Positions 1 through 9,094 of a stretch of 64,000 nt of DNA are shown piece after piece. Origin of the DNA: SIG603 sp964369225 (GTDB taxonomy: Bacteria > Bacillota > Clostridia > Oscillospirales > Acutalibacteraceae). A program made the translations under genes and the position numbers. The notes under the pieces are model-generated. The model was not told the DNA's origin, did not search any database, and saw nothing but the letters and a program-made list of their open reading frames with translations. Each line of letters begins with the position of its first letter. Within the stretch, counting starts at the first letter, position 1. The stretch is from NCBI GenBank assembly GCA_964369225.1, contig CAYJER010000001.1, positions 1 through 64,000 of the forward strand, in the 5' to 3' direction.

Positions 1-2
1 GT

Positions 3-116
3 TTTAAACAAAAATTCCACGGCATCTATTGTAAACTTTTAACTGACACAGAGTACATGGGCAGATTGAAGTTAGATGTAGGCTTTTTTTGCGGAATATT
101 GAAAAATTTAGTTTGA
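3..116 (+). CDS. Possible C-terminal tail of an upstream protein (partial)
   Basis: One frame is open from the window edge to a TGA at 114-116 and encodes about 37 residues ending in ILKNLV. The amino-acid mix (alternating aromatic, basic and hydrophobic residues, including EYMGRLKLDVGFFCGI) looks protein-like, and the stop lies 25 bp before the next gene, as expected inside an operon. No family can be named from so short a piece, and the open frame could be chance in AT-rich DNA. Confidence 0.35.
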   Translation, partial: FKQKFHGIYCKLLTDTEYMGRLKLDVGFFCGILKNLV

Positions 117-141
117 AAAAAGAAAGGACATTATCATAATT

Positions 142-1542
142 ATGAAAAAGACAGTTATTATCGGAGCGGGACCCGCTGGAATTTTCACAGCATTGGAGTT
201 AATAAAAAACAAGACAGAGCAAGAAATTGTAATAGTAGAAAAGGGGAGAGCCATAAAAAATAGGTCTTGCCCAAAAAGTGTTACTAAAAAATGTGTGCAA
301 TGTAAGCCATATTGCCATATAACTACAGGTTTTTCAGGAGCTGGCGCATTTTCAGACGGAAAACTTTCATTAAGTTATGAGGTAGGCGGAGATTTACCAG
401 ATTTAATAGGAGCTGATTTTGCACAAGAACTAATAGATTACACCGACAAAATATACCTAGACTTTGGAGCGGACACAAAAATTGAAGGTGTTGGCGTAAA
501 TGAAGAAGTTAAGGCTATTAGAAAAAGAGCAATACAAGCCGGTCTTAAGCTTGTTGATTGCCCTATTAGGCATTTAGGCACTGAAAAAGCACAGGATATT
601 TATTATGCTATAGAACAATTTTTGTTAGAGAATGGCGTTGAAATTCTATTTGGCTATTCTTGTGATAACATCATTATTGAAGATGGAGTATGTAAGGGTG
701 TTTATATTTCAAACGCAAAGTCTAACATGGAGATATTAGCCGATAATATTGTAATTGCCACTGGCAGAAGAGGCGCTGACTGGCTTGAGAAAGTTTGTTC
801 CGAGCATAATGTTGAACATTCACCTGGTACTGTTGACATCGGTGTAAGAGTTGAAGTTAGAAACGAGGTTATGGAGCAAGTAAACAATGTTCTTTACGAG
901 TCAAAACTTATAGGCTATCCAAAACCTTTTAAAGATAAGGTAAGAACTTTCTGTCAAAATCCGGGCGGATTTGTAAGTCAAGAAAACTATGACAACGACT
1001 TAGCAGTTGTAAACGGACATTCATACAAGGAGCTAAAGTCTAACAATACTAACCTAGCTATTTTGTCTTCTCACAACTTCACAGAGCCGTTTGATGAACC
1101 TATTGAGTACGCAAGAAAAGTAGGCGAGCTTACAAACATGCTAGGAAAAGGACAAATTTTAGTTCAAAGATTTGGCGACATATTAGACGGAAAAAGAACT
1201 TGGCAAGAAGAATTACAAAGATCAAACATTAAGCCTAGTCTGCCTGATGCAGTGGCTGGAGACATAACAGCAGCCATGCCATACAGAGCAATGACTAATA
1301 TAATTAACTTTATAAATGCAGTAGATTTAGTTGTACCTGGTTTCTCTTCAATAGAGACATTGCTTTATTCACCTGAACTTAAATTCTACAGTAATAGAGT
1401 TAAAATGGACACAAAACTTAACACAAATATTAAAGGTTTGCACTGCCTTGGAGATTCAAGCGGTTGGACTAGAGGCCTTATGATGGCTTCTGTCATGGGT
1501 GTACTAATGGCTAGATATCTAGGGGATTTTTATGAAACTTGA
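142..1542 (+). CDS. NAD(P)/FAD-dependent oxidoreductase (COG2509-type dehydrogenase)
   Basis: The 466-residue protein opens with a Rossmann FAD-binding motif, GAGPAG at residues 8-13, followed by an acidic residue after the second strand (VEKG). A cysteine cluster (C43, C51, C54, C58) precedes a glycine-rich GFSGAGAFSDGKL segment characteristic of the uncharacterised FAD-dependent dehydrogenase group. The C-terminus carries a second flavin-contact region, GDSSGWTRGLMMASVMG. The family is common in Clostridia and its physiological substrate is not established; the protein is probably cytosolic. A purine-rich AAAGGA lies about 13 bp before the ATG, slightly far but the only candidate. The stop overlaps the downstream GNAT gene by 11 bp, so the two are probably co-transcribed. 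Confidence 0.8.
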   Translation: MKKTVIIGAGPAGIFTALELIKNKTEQEIVIVEKGRAIKNRSCPKSVTKKCVQCKPYCHITTGFSGAGAFSDGKLSLSYEVGGDLPDLIGADFAQELIDYTDKIYLDFGADTKIEGVGVNEEVKAIRKRAIQAGLKLVDCPIRHLGTEKAQDIYYAIEQFLLENGVEILFGYSCDNIIIEDGVCKGVYISNAKSNMEILADNIVIATGRRGADWLEKVCSEHNVEHSPGTVDIGVRVEVRNEVMEQVNNVLYESKLIGYPKPFKDKVRTFCQNPGGFVSQENYDNDLAVVNGHSYKELKSNNTNLAILSSHNFTEPFDEPIEYARKVGELTNMLGKGQILVQRFGDILDGKRTWQEELQRSNIKPSLPDAVAGDITAAMPYRAMTNIINFINAVDLVVPGFSSIETLLYSPELKFYSNRVKMDTKLNTNIKGLHCLGDSSGWTRGLMMASVMGVLMARYLGDFYET

Positions 1543-2023
1543 GATAAGAGAATTTGAAAACTCAGATATTTCACAGGCAATAGCAATTTGGAACAAGGTA
1601 GTAGAAGATGGTATTGCCTTTCCGCAAACTGAAAATTTAGATACACACACTGGTTTAGAGTTTTTCGGCGAGCAATCTTTTACAGGAGTAGCCGTTAACA
1701 CGGAAACAGACGAAATTGTAGGATTGTATATTCTGCACCCAAACAATGTAGGTAGATGTGGGCATATCTGCAATGCAAGCTATGCTGTAAAAAGTGGTTT
1801 GCGTGGAATGAAAATAGGCGAAAAACTAGTTCTTCACTGCTTAAAAACTGCAAAGGATATTGGTTTTAAAATTTTACAGTTTAATGCTGTTGTTGCAACT
1901 AACGCCGTAGCACTTCATTTATATGAAAAATTAGGTTTTACAAAACTAGGTGTAATACCACAAGGATTTTTAATGAATGATGGATCTTTCGAGGATATAA
2001 TTCCTCATTATATAAACCTTTAA
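1532..2023 (+). CDS. GNAT-family N-acetyltransferase
   Basis: The 163-residue protein has GNAT architecture: an N-terminal strand (KLEIREFENSD), a central beta strand ending in VGLYILHP, the acetyl-CoA pyrophosphate-binding loop in GLRGMKIGEKL, and the late ATNAVALHLYEKLGF segment typical of the fold. The substrate cannot be deduced. It starts 11 bp inside the end of the oxidoreductase gene, with AGGGG just upstream of the ATG, so translational coupling is likely. A strong hairpin terminator follows 12 bp after the stop. Confidence 0.8.
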   Translation: MKLEIREFENSDISQAIAIWNKVVEDGIAFPQTENLDTHTGLEFFGEQSFTGVAVNTETDEIVGLYILHPNNVGRCGHICNASYAVKSGLRGMKIGEKLVLHCLKTAKDIGFKILQFNAVVATNAVALHLYEKLGFTKLGVIPQGFLMNDGSFEDIIPHYINL

Positions 2024-2034
2024 ATAAAAAAACG

Positions 2035-2059
2035 CCTCTCATGATTTAATCATGAGAGG
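2035..2059. terminator. Bidirectional hairpin terminator
   Basis: A 10-bp perfect stem (CCTCTCATGA/TCATGAGAGG) with a 5-nt loop sits between the GNAT gene and the minus-strand hydrogenase-like gene. Read on the minus strand it is followed by CG and seven T residues, a classic intrinsic terminator for the minus-strand gene. On the plus strand the downstream tract is only TTTAAGTTT, so it is weaker there. Confidence 0.8.
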
Positions 2060-2101
2060 TTTAAGTTTACCTTATTACTGATTTGTTAAAACGCACAAAC
2101 T

Positions 2102-2185
2102 GATGTAGGGAACGGTCTTGACCGTTCCGAAAACTCGGAGTTTTAACTAGATTTCCTCGGAACGGTCAAGACCGTTCCCTACATC
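2102..2185. repeat. REPIN-like double-hairpin repeat, copy 1
   Basis: The 84-bp element has perfect 29-bp inverted arms (2102-2130 and 2157-2185) around a 26-bp spacer. Each arm is itself a small palindrome (GGGAACGG-TCTTGA-CCGTTCC), so the element can fold as one long stem or as two hairpins. Related cores occur at 11285-11363, 33753-33836 and 54944-55027. This copy lies between the stop of the hydrogenase-like gene and that gene's terminator. The left flank (TTTGTTAAAACGCA) resembles in inverse orientation the flank of the core in the two large elements, hinting that it is a remnant or relative. Confidence 0.85.
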
Positions 2186-2209
2186 ACTAATCGTAAGAGG
2201 CACCTCAAT

Positions 2210-3949
2210 TTATCTATTTTTCCTTCTATCTTGGGTTTTATATTTATCATAATAACTTTGTTTAGCCTCATACATAATTTTATCGGCTAAATCTATTTTG
2301 TCTTCTAAGTCAATGTTTGAATAACTGCTTGATACACCTACAGAAACTACTAAATTTTCTTCCTTTTTCAGTAACTCATCCAATACTTGTACATTTTGAT
2401 TAAATAGAGTCTTGTCTGAACTATCATCAAGCACTATAAATTCATCTCCACCAACTCTATAAACCTTGTCTTTAAAAACAGTTTTTAGAAGTTGTGCGCA
2501 ACGCAGAATTATTGTGTCACCAAAATTATGTCCAAATTTGTCGTTAGCCTGTTTTAAACCATTGATATCAGCGAACAAAATCCCTACAAAACCTGAGTGA
2601 TTTTTGCTTATTTCATCAACCGCCAATGTATAACTATATCTATTTTTTGTGCCTGTGAAATCATCAACAAGGCTTAATTGTTTAAATTTATTTAGTAGGT
2701 AATGCTTACAATTGTTTTTATGATTATGCCCTGTAGCCATAGAAACTACAAATTCATGACAAGTGCCAAAACCACAAGAAAAACAGTTAATTCTTCTGTC
2801 TTCCTCTGTGAATTTTCCTAACGAAATATAGGCAGACTCTAAGTCAATGTTTTCATCTTCTTTATAATCTTCGCTCTTATCGTCATATACTCTTATGAAA
2901 TCCTTAAGTTGTAGTGTAGTATCTAATAAATTCATAAGCTTTTTTGTGTCATCAATTTTAATATCAGATTTCTTTTTATTTGTAGAGAAATCAACATTAT
3001 TATATCTAGCCACTTTTGTACCACCAGTACCAAAATTACAACCATGCTCACAGTTTAAGGCATCAACTATAAGTGGAACTGGCTCATCTCTTTTTAAATC
3101 TTGTATGTACTGTTTAAAATAATCTTCAATATTTAGTATTCCCTCAACAGTTTTAATCCACACATCTTCACCTAAATGATATTTTATGTTTTCACTAAGA
3201 CCACCAGGTCGAGGAAAAGCAAAACCTAGAGAACCATTTACCGAATCAAAACCAATATCCTCATAAGACATTAAATCAATATTATTATCTTTAAGGTATT
3301 TGACAATTTTCTCAAAGGTAATATTATATTCTAACAAACCATTGGTATTAGGCTCCATAACTTCACGTTTTTTGCCAATACATGGAGATATAAACGCTAT
3401 TTTGTCAGTTGATTTTTTATATTTTTTAAGATACACTGCATGGCAAACCACAGGACTATGAATAGGTGATAGGTTTGGAATTAATTCTGGGTGATACTTT
3501 TCAACATAGCTTACAACCACAGGACAAGGCTGCGCAATCAAGCTTCTAGGAGCTTCTTTTTTTATATGCTTTAAGTGAGCCCACGTACAAATATCAGCAC
3601 CGAACGAGACATCATGCACTTGATTTACACCTAACGACTTTAAGTAAGCAATAAGTTTGTTTATGTTGTCAATGTTAAAACGATATGATGGAGCAATGAC
3701 TACAGTTATTTTTTCACCTTTTTTCAGATCGGTAAAAAATCTTTGAGTGTCGTCAATAAAGTCTCTGGCATTGTGGTCGCATATCTCCATACATTCTCCG
3801 CAAGAAATGCAGAAACCCTCACGCACATGAACTTTATTTTGATGATTTACATAAAACGCTTCATGTGCATTTACAGGACATTTAAAAATACATTTATTAC
3901 ATCCCAAACATTTATCTTCAATTGTATGTATAAAATTTACATTTTTCAT
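2210..3949 (-). CDS. Iron-only hydrogenase-like sensor fused to a GGDEF diguanylate cyclase
   Basis: Two 4Fe-4S ferredoxin motifs come first (C14/C17/C20/C24 and C47/C50/C53/C57). An [FeFe]-hydrogenase large-subunit-like region follows, with reduced H-cluster motifs: PCP where hydrogenases have TSCCP, SPCIGKK, and NCEHGC. All four H-cluster-type cysteine positions therefore appear present. A further cysteine-rich Fe-S segment (INCFSCGFGTC) leads into a GGDEF domain with intact GGDEF at residues 500-504 and no RxxD inhibitory site just before it. The likely role is a cytosolic redox or H2 sensor making cyclic di-GMP; catalytic hydrogen turnover is doubtful. The ATG at 3949 is chosen because GAGGTG precedes it; an in-frame TTG 12 bp upstream overlaps that ribosome binding site. 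Total length is 579 residues. Confidence 0.8.
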   Translation of the reverse strand: MKNVNFIHTIEDKCLGCNKCIFKCPVNAHEAFYVNHQNKVHVREGFCISCGECMEICDHNARDFIDDTQRFFTDLKKGEKITVVIAPSYRFNIDNINKLIAYLKSLGVNQVHDVSFGADICTWAHLKHIKKEAPRSLIAQPCPVVVSYVEKYHPELIPNLSPIHSPVVCHAVYLKKYKKSTDKIAFISPCIGKKREVMEPNTNGLLEYNITFEKIVKYLKDNNIDLMSYEDIGFDSVNGSLGFAFPRPGGLSENIKYHLGEDVWIKTVEGILNIEDYFKQYIQDLKRDEPVPLIVDALNCEHGCNFGTGGTKVARYNNVDFSTNKKKSDIKIDDTKKLMNLLDTTLQLKDFIRVYDDKSEDYKEDENIDLESAYISLGKFTEEDRRINCFSCGFGTCHEFVVSMATGHNHKNNCKHYLLNKFKQLSLVDDFTGTKNRYSYTLAVDEISKNHSGFVGILFADINGLKQANDKFGHNFGDTIILRCAQLLKTVFKDKVYRVGGDEFIVLDDSSDKTLFNQNVQVLDELLKKEENLVVSVGVSSSYSNIDLEDKIDLADKIMYEAKQSYYDKYKTQDRRKNR

Positions 3950-3996
3950 TTTACACCTCAATAAATTATTTTGCCAATACTTTGCTTGATAATACT

Positions 3997-4024
3997 ATTA
4001 TAACATATTTATTAAAAAAGTAAA
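3997..4024 (-). promoter_or_regulatory. Candidate sigma-A promoter for the hydrogenase-GGDEF gene
   Basis: On the minus strand TTTACT and TATAAT are separated by 16 bp, about 50 bp before the chosen ATG. The -10 is perfect and the -35 matches four of six. This suggests the sensor gene has its own promoter even though galM lies upstream on the same strand. Confidence 0.5.
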
Positions 4025-4059
4025 GAGATAATTGACCTAAGAAATATACATATAAATTA

Positions 4060-5097
4060 TTAAATTGTAGAAAATTTATATACAGTTGTACGATTATATG
4101 CTTCTGTTTTCTTTAATAACGCAGAACCTAAATGTGGCATTATTTGGCAGTTTGGTGTAAACTGTGTTTCTAGACAAAAACCTTGACGCTTGTTGTACGC
4201 TGCTGAATTTTTGGCACTACATTTAGCTATATTATTCCCTGCATAAAATTGAACAGACGGCATATTAGTAAAAGTTTCCATCTTAATACCGCTTTTATCT
4301 GCTATTGTAACACACGCTAGAATTATATTTTCCTCGTTTGTGTTTAGAATAAAGTTGTGGTCATAACCTTTAGTGATTGTTTTGTCGGGAATATTGTCTA
4401 TGTCGTCTGCTATAATTTTAGGTGAACTGAAATCATAGACAGTGTTTTTCACTGACAATATTTCACCAGTAGGACAGCAAAATTCATCTACAGGTGTATA
4501 AAAATCTGCATTAATCTGCATGGAATGATTTTCAATACTTCCACTTTCATGGCCGTTAAGATTAAAATAGCAATGATTTGTAAGGTTCATAATTGTATCT
4601 TTGGCGCTTACTGCGTGGTATTTTAGGCTTAGAGCATTGTCTTTGCTTAGAGCATATGTAACACTTATGTCTGCCTTGCCTGGAAAACCACCTTCACCAT
4701 CTTGTGCAGTATAAGAAAAAATTAGACCGTTTTCTGTTTCAGTTGCAGTCCACATTTTTGTGTCAAAGCCATCTGGACCACTGTGGAGACTGTTATTGCC
4801 CTCATTTTTATTCAGTGAATATGTTTCACCTTTAAGTTTAAATTCAGCATTTGAAATTCTGTTTGAATTTCTTCCTATAACCGCACCAAAAAATCCGCCG
4901 TTGCTAACATACTCCTCTGGTGTGTCAAAACCGCAAGCAACATCATAAATTTTACCGTCGATACCTTTAGTTCTAATCGCTACAATAGTAGCACCAAAAT
5001 TCATAATGTCAACTTCTGTATTACCGCTTTTAAGTGTGTATAAAAAATTTTCAATTCCATTCATTGAGCCGAATGGTTTTTTTGTTATAGTTTGCAT
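4060..5097 (-). CDS. galM: Aldose 1-epimerase (mutarotase)
   Basis: The 345-residue product fits the GalM family, which interconverts alpha and beta anomers of galactose, glucose and related sugars in the cytosol. Visible family features are the N-terminal KPFGSMNGIENFLYTL strand region, NNSLHSGPDGFD, the conserved histidine segment LTNHCYFNLNGH, and the C-terminal FCLETQFTPN containing the catalytic glutamate. The start is the ATG preceded by GGAGG at 7 bp; a longer frame running through the ribosome binding site is rejected. It lies directly after the leuS terminator, whose U-tract almost touches the galM ribosome binding site, so galM probably depends on read-through or a promoter I could not identify. 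Confidence 0.9.
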   Translation of the reverse strand: MQTITKKPFGSMNGIENFLYTLKSGNTEVDIMNFGATIVAIRTKGIDGKIYDVACGFDTPEEYVSNGGFFGAVIGRNSNRISNAEFKLKGETYSLNKNEGNNSLHSGPDGFDTKMWTATETENGLIFSYTAQDGEGGFPGKADISVTYALSKDNALSLKYHAVSAKDTIMNLTNHCYFNLNGHESGSIENHSMQINADFYTPVDEFCCPTGEILSVKNTVYDFSSPKIIADDIDNIPDKTITKGYDHNFILNTNEENIILACVTIADKSGIKMETFTNMPSVQFYAGNNIAKCSAKNSAAYNKRQGFCLETQFTPNCQIMPHLGSALLKKTEAYNRTTVYKFSTI

Positions 5098-5108
5098 TCT
5101 AATCCTCC

Positions 5109-5141
5109 AAAAAGGGAAAACCATCCGCCGAGGGTTTTCCC
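5109..5141 (-). terminator. Intrinsic terminator after leuS
   Basis: A 9-bp stem GGGAAAACC/GGTTTTCCC with a 10-nt loop is followed on the minus strand by five T residues. It lies 13 bp after the leuS stop and immediately before the galM ribosome binding site, so it could act as a partial terminator or modulate galM initiation. Confidence 0.75.
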
Positions 5142-5153
5142 TAAATAATTAAT

Positions 5154-7574
5154 TTATTTAACTACTATGTTTACCAATTTTGCAGGTACATAAATTTCTT
5201 TAACTATTGTCTTACCGCTAATTTCAGACATTAGTTTTTCATCTGCCTTTGCTAGTGCAATTGCATCTTCTTTGCTGATATCACGAGCAATTACAGCTTT
5301 TGATCTTAATTTACCATTGATTTGAAGAACTATTTCTACTGTATTCTCGACACATTTTGCAGGGTCGTATGTTGGCCATTTTTGGTCACATACTAAACCT
5401 TTACCCAATGTACAAGCCTCGTAAACTTCCTCTGTAACATGTGGTGTGAAAGGATTTAATAGAATTGTGAAAATTCTTAATTCTTCTCTTGTAATTTGTC
5501 CAGTTCTTGTTATGTCGTTAATAAGCGCCATTAAAGTAGCTATAGCTGTGTTAAATTTTAGTGTTTCACAGTCTTCTGTTACTTTCTTAATAGCCTTATG
5601 GAAGACAGTCTCAAGCTCTTTTCTTATGCTATTGCCCTCAACCATTATATCTTGTAATGCCCAGTATCTGTCTATAAATCTTCTTGAACCCTTAATGCCT
5701 TCTTGGCTCCATGTAGCAGCCTTTTCAAAGTCGCCTATAAACATTTCATAAAGTCTTAGAGTGTCTGCGCCGTAATCATTGACAATTTCATCAGGATTAA
5801 CAACATTTCCTCTTGACTTACTCATTTTTATTCCGCCTTCGCCCAAAATCATACCATGGCTCGTGCGTTTTGCGTATGGCTCTGCTGTTGGAACTACACC
5901 AATATCATATAGGAATTTATGCCAGAAACGGCTATATAATAAATGAAGTGTAGTATGCTCCATGCCACCGTTATACCAGTCTACTTGATGCCAATAGTCT
6001 AAAGCCTCTTTTGAAACTAGTGCGTTCTCGTTGTGAGCGTCCATATATCTTAGGTAATACCATGACGAACCCGCCCATTGAGGCATTGTATCTGTTTCTC
6101 TTGATGCTTTTTTACCGCACTTAGGGCAAGTTGTCTCTATCCAGTCAGTGATTTTAGCTAGTGGTGATTCACCTGTGTCTGTAGGCTCATAGCTATCAAC
6201 CATAGGTAATTCTAAAGGTAATTCGCTCTCATTAATTGCAACATAACCGCAGTCGTCACAATGAACTATTGGAATAGGCTCGCCCCAGTATCTTTGACGA
6301 GAGAAAACCCAGTCTCTAAGTTTAAAGTTTACCTTTGCTACCCCTAGTTTCTCTTGCTCTATATACTCTTTGATTTTAATTTTAGCGTCTTCAACTGATA
6401 AGCCGTCTAAAATTCCTGAGTTCACCATAGTTCCTGTGTAGCAGTCTGTAAATGCTTCTTTTTCTACATCGCCTCCTGCTACAACTTCGATAATTGGAAG
6501 ATCAAATTCTTTTGCAAACTCCCAGTCTCTTGTGTCATGTGCCGGAACAGCCATAATAGCACCAGTACCATAAGAAACTAAAACATAGTCAGAGATAAAT
6601 ATAGGTATCTCTTTTCCAGTTAATGGGTTAATAGCATTAACGCCATCTAGTCTAACGCCTGTCTTGTCTTTTGCAACTTCGGTTCTCTCAAAGTCAGACT
6701 TTTTAGATGCTTCAACTTGATATTTTCTAATTTCATCTATGTTTTTAAGTTTATCTTGCCATGTTTCAATAAATGGATGCTCTGGTGAAATAACCATATA
6801 AGTAGCACCATAAACAGTGTCAGGGCGAGTTGTATACACTCTTAATTTTTCGCCTGAACTTGTGCCAAAGTCTAGCTCTGCACCCTCTGATCTACCAATC
6901 CAGTTAATTTGTTGAGCCTTAACTCTGTCAGGATAATTTACTTGATCTAGGTCATCTATAAGTCTTTGTGCATAGGCAGTAATTTTAAGCATCCATTGAG
7001 ATTTAACTTTTCTTACAACCTCACTTGCGCAACGCTCACATACACCGTCTACTACTTCTTCATTTGCCAAAACGCATTTACAAGAAGTACACCAGTTTAC
7101 AGCCATCTCTTTTTTATAGGCTAAACCATTCTCAAATAATTTTAAGAATATCCATTGTGTCCATTTATAATATTTTGGATCAGTAGTATCAACCTCACGG
7201 TTCCAGTCAAAAGAGATACCAAGTGACTTTATTTGCTCTTTAAATCTAGCTATGTTAGTCGCAGTTACATCTTTTGGATGCACATGGTTCTTGATTGCAA
7301 AGTTTTCAGTTGGAAGACCGAACGCATCCCAGCCGATAGGGTATAGAACATTGTAACCCTCTAGTCTTCTTTTTCTTGAAACAACGTCAAGACCTGTGTA
7401 CGGACGTGGATGCCCAACATGTAGACCGTTTCCTGATGGATAAGGGAACTCTATCAATGCAAAAAACTTTGGTTTCTTGCTGTTTTCTTCTGCATTGAAA
7501 GAACCAGCTTCATCCCATTTATCTTGCCATTTTTTTTCTAATTTCTTATAGTCGTGCTTATAGTTGTACTTCAT
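5154..7574 (-). CDS. leuS: Leucyl-tRNA synthetase
   Basis: The 806-residue class I synthetase charges tRNA-Leu. The N-terminus carries PYPSGNGLHVGHPRPYT with the HIGH-type motif HVGH, and the signature KMSKS begins near residue 583 (GGIKMSKSRGNVVNPDEI). A CxxC pair in the zinc region (WCTSCKCVLANEEV) and the CP1 editing domain (TTRPDTVYGATYM, GTGAIMAVPAHDTRD) are present. Length matches bacterial LeuRS of about 800 residues. It follows rsfS by 6 bp and is the last gene of the yhbY-nadD-yqeK-rsfS-leuS series. I found no T-box leader, consistent with expression from an upstream promoter. Confidence 0.97.
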   Translation of the reverse strand: MKYNYKHDYKKLEKKWQDKWDEAGSFNAEENSKKPKFFALIEFPYPSGNGLHVGHPRPYTGLDVVSRKRRLEGYNVLYPIGWDAFGLPTENFAIKNHVHPKDVTATNIARFKEQIKSLGISFDWNREVDTTDPKYYKWTQWIFLKLFENGLAYKKEMAVNWCTSCKCVLANEEVVDGVCERCASEVVRKVKSQWMLKITAYAQRLIDDLDQVNYPDRVKAQQINWIGRSEGAELDFGTSSGEKLRVYTTRPDTVYGATYMVISPEHPFIETWQDKLKNIDEIRKYQVEASKKSDFERTEVAKDKTGVRLDGVNAINPLTGKEIPIFISDYVLVSYGTGAIMAVPAHDTRDWEFAKEFDLPIIEVVAGGDVEKEAFTDCYTGTMVNSGILDGLSVEDAKIKIKEYIEQEKLGVAKVNFKLRDWVFSRQRYWGEPIPIVHCDDCGYVAINESELPLELPMVDSYEPTDTGESPLAKITDWIETTCPKCGKKASRETDTMPQWAGSSWYYLRYMDAHNENALVSKEALDYWHQVDWYNGGMEHTTLHLLYSRFWHKFLYDIGVVPTAEPYAKRTSHGMILGEGGIKMSKSRGNVVNPDEIVNDYGADTLRLYEMFIGDFEKAATWSQEGIKGSRRFIDRYWALQDIMVEGNSIRKELETVFHKAIKKVTEDCETLKFNTAIATLMALINDITRTGQITREELRIFTILLNPFTPHVTEEVYEACTLGKGLVCDQKWPTYDPAKCVENTVEIVLQINGKLRSKAVIARDISKEDAIALAKADEKLMSEISGKTIVKEIYVPAKLVNIVVK

Positions 7575-7580
7575 TCAATA

Positions 7581-7925
7581 TTACTCCTGTGTATTTATTA
7601 TTTTACCATCTTGCCATAGTTTATCTAAATCATAAAACAGACGTGCTTCATTTGTGAAGACATGAACAATTACTGAGCCGTAATCTATCAAAATCCAACC
7701 CTCTGAACGGTAACCCTCTACACTATGAGGATAAATACCCTCTTCTTTTAGCTTCATTTCTACTTTGTCAGCCTGTGCCTTAACCGCTGTTGTGCTAAGA
7801 CCTGAGCTTATAACAAAGAAGTCGCCCAGTGAAGAAATTTCTTCAATGTTTATTACCTTGAGATCAACCGCTTTCATTTCGTCTAATACGCTTGCTATTT
7901 TAATAGCCATTTCATAAGAATTCAT
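7581..7925 (-). CDS. rsfS: Ribosomal silencing factor RsfS
   Basis: The 114-residue protein is a typical RsfS/DUF143 (Iojap) member. It binds ribosomal protein uL14 and blocks subunit joining in starved cells. Recognisable segments are the N-terminal helix (ASVLDEMKAVDLKVINIEE), FFVISSGLSTTAVKAQAD, and the conserved GWILIDYGSVIVHVF strand followed by RLFYDLDKLW. Position between yqeK (2 bp) and leuS (6 bp) is the standard Firmicutes arrangement. Confidence 0.95.
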   Translation of the reverse strand: MNSYEMAIKIASVLDEMKAVDLKVINIEEISSLGDFFVISSGLSTTAVKAQADKVEMKLKEEGIYPHSVEGYRSEGWILIDYGSVIVHVFTNEARLFYDLDKLWQDGKIINTQE

Positions 7926-7927
7926 TA

Positions 7928-8500
7928 CTATTCCTCCATTTTCATTATTGCCATGTTATAGGCATCTATTGTATCTCTACTAATTAGTTTCTTTTCATGT
8001 GATAGCTCTGTAAGTGTGTAAGAAAGTCCCTCTACCATTGCATCTTCTAAACATTTTTCCGCAAGTTTTCTCATTTCTTTAACACCGTTAAAGTCTCTGT
8101 CGTCAGATGTAAAATCTGCTATGAATACTACTTTTTCAAGTAAAGACATATTTTTTCTTCCGCTAGTGTGATATCTAACAGCATTAAGAATGTCCTCATC
8201 TTCAATTCCAAGCATTTCCTTAGCATATGCCATGCCCGCAATTTGATGCCAAAGTTTCTTTGTAACTAATTCAACTTCATCAAGTGTAATTCCCGCTTCT
8301 GCAATAACGCTTAGCTGAATATCTTCGTCTTGCTCTTTCATAATATCGTGGAGCAGTGCCGCAATTTCTGCCTTTTCTTCATCTGCACCATATCTTTTTG
8401 CAAGCTTTACAGCCTCTTTTGCAACTTCTAATGTGTGATTGTACCTTTTGTCACCTAAAAATTCTTTTAGGATTTTTTTGATTTCATTTGGTCTTGTCAA
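7928..8500 (-). CDS. yqeK: HD-domain diadenosine tetraphosphatase YqeK
   Basis: The 190-residue HD-superfamily hydrolase sits in the conserved nadD-yqeK-rsfS context. The metal-binding histidines and HD pair are seen in NHTLEVAKEA, ALLHDIMKEQD and later LWHQIAGM plus VRYHTSGR. YqeK-family proteins symmetrically hydrolyse Ap4A to ADP. It begins 6 bp after nadD. Assignment rests on both the HD motif and gene order. Confidence 0.92.
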   Translation of the reverse strand: MTRPNEIKKILKEFLGDKRYNHTLEVAKEAVKLAKRYGADEEKAEIAALLHDIMKEQDEDIQLSVIAEAGITLDEVELVTKKLWHQIAGMAYAKEMLGIEDEDILNAVRYHTSGRKNMSLLEKVVFIADFTSDDRDFNGVKEMRKLAEKCLEDAMVEGLSYTLTELSHEKKLISRDTIDAYNMAIMKMEE

Positions 8501-8506
8501 TGAATT

Positions 8507-9094
8507 TCACCACCTATATATTTTGTTTTTATTTATATAATCTTCTACCTGTTTAGGTATAAGGTCTTTTTCACCATTTCTAACCTGTGTTGAACTAATT
8601 GGCATGAATTTAGTGTCTGTAATTACAAATTTAAAATTATCATGCCTCTTTTTAATTTCAGTAGCAAACTCGGTAAGTCTTTCTTTTGCTTCGTCGCTTC
8701 GTGGCGCACTGCAAATTGTCGCCAGTGAAAAAATCTTCTCACAGTCTTTCCAATTTTCAATTATTAAAAACATGTCTTCGCCCATTAGTAAAAATAAATC
8801 ATCGTCTGGGTGATGTGTTTTAATCTGGTTTAGGGTATCAATTGTATAACTTTTGCCGTCTCTTAAAATTTCAATATCAGAGACCTCACAAAAATCATAA
8901 TTCTCAAGTGCCAATTTGCACATATTAAGCCTATCTTTTGAACTAGCTAATTCATACGCAGTTTTATGAGGTGGGGTAGAGGTAGGTATTACTATAACTT
9001 TATTTAAGTTTAGGCTTTTTTTAAAGTCAAGAATTAAATTTACATGCCCATTGTGTATGGGGTTAAATGTCCCACCGTAAATACCGATTCTCAT
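8507..9094 (-). CDS. nadD: Nicotinate-nucleotide adenylyltransferase
   Basis: The 195-residue nucleotidyltransferase makes deamido-NAD from nicotinate mononucleotide and ATP. The N-terminal MRIGIYGGTFNPIHNGH has the T/HxGH motif, and the C-terminal ISSTQVR is the family's ISST-x-R signature. The ATG lies inside the end of yhbY (4-bp overlap), giving translational coupling. Confidence 0.96.
   Translation of the reverse strand: MRIGIYGGTFNPIHNGHVNLILDFKKSLNLNKVIVIPTSTPPHKTAYELASSKDRLNMCKLALENYDFCEVSDIEILRDGKSYTIDTLNQIKTHHPDDDLFLLMGEDMFLIIENWKDCEKIFSLATICSAPRSDEAKERLTEFATEIKKRHDNFKFVITDTKFMPISSTQVRNGEKDLIPKQVEDYINKNKIYRW

Noticed and set aside
7575..7580. T-box or other leader before leuS
   Set aside because: leuS follows rsfS by only 6 bp, leaving no room for a T-box, and no T-box consensus was seen upstream in the series.
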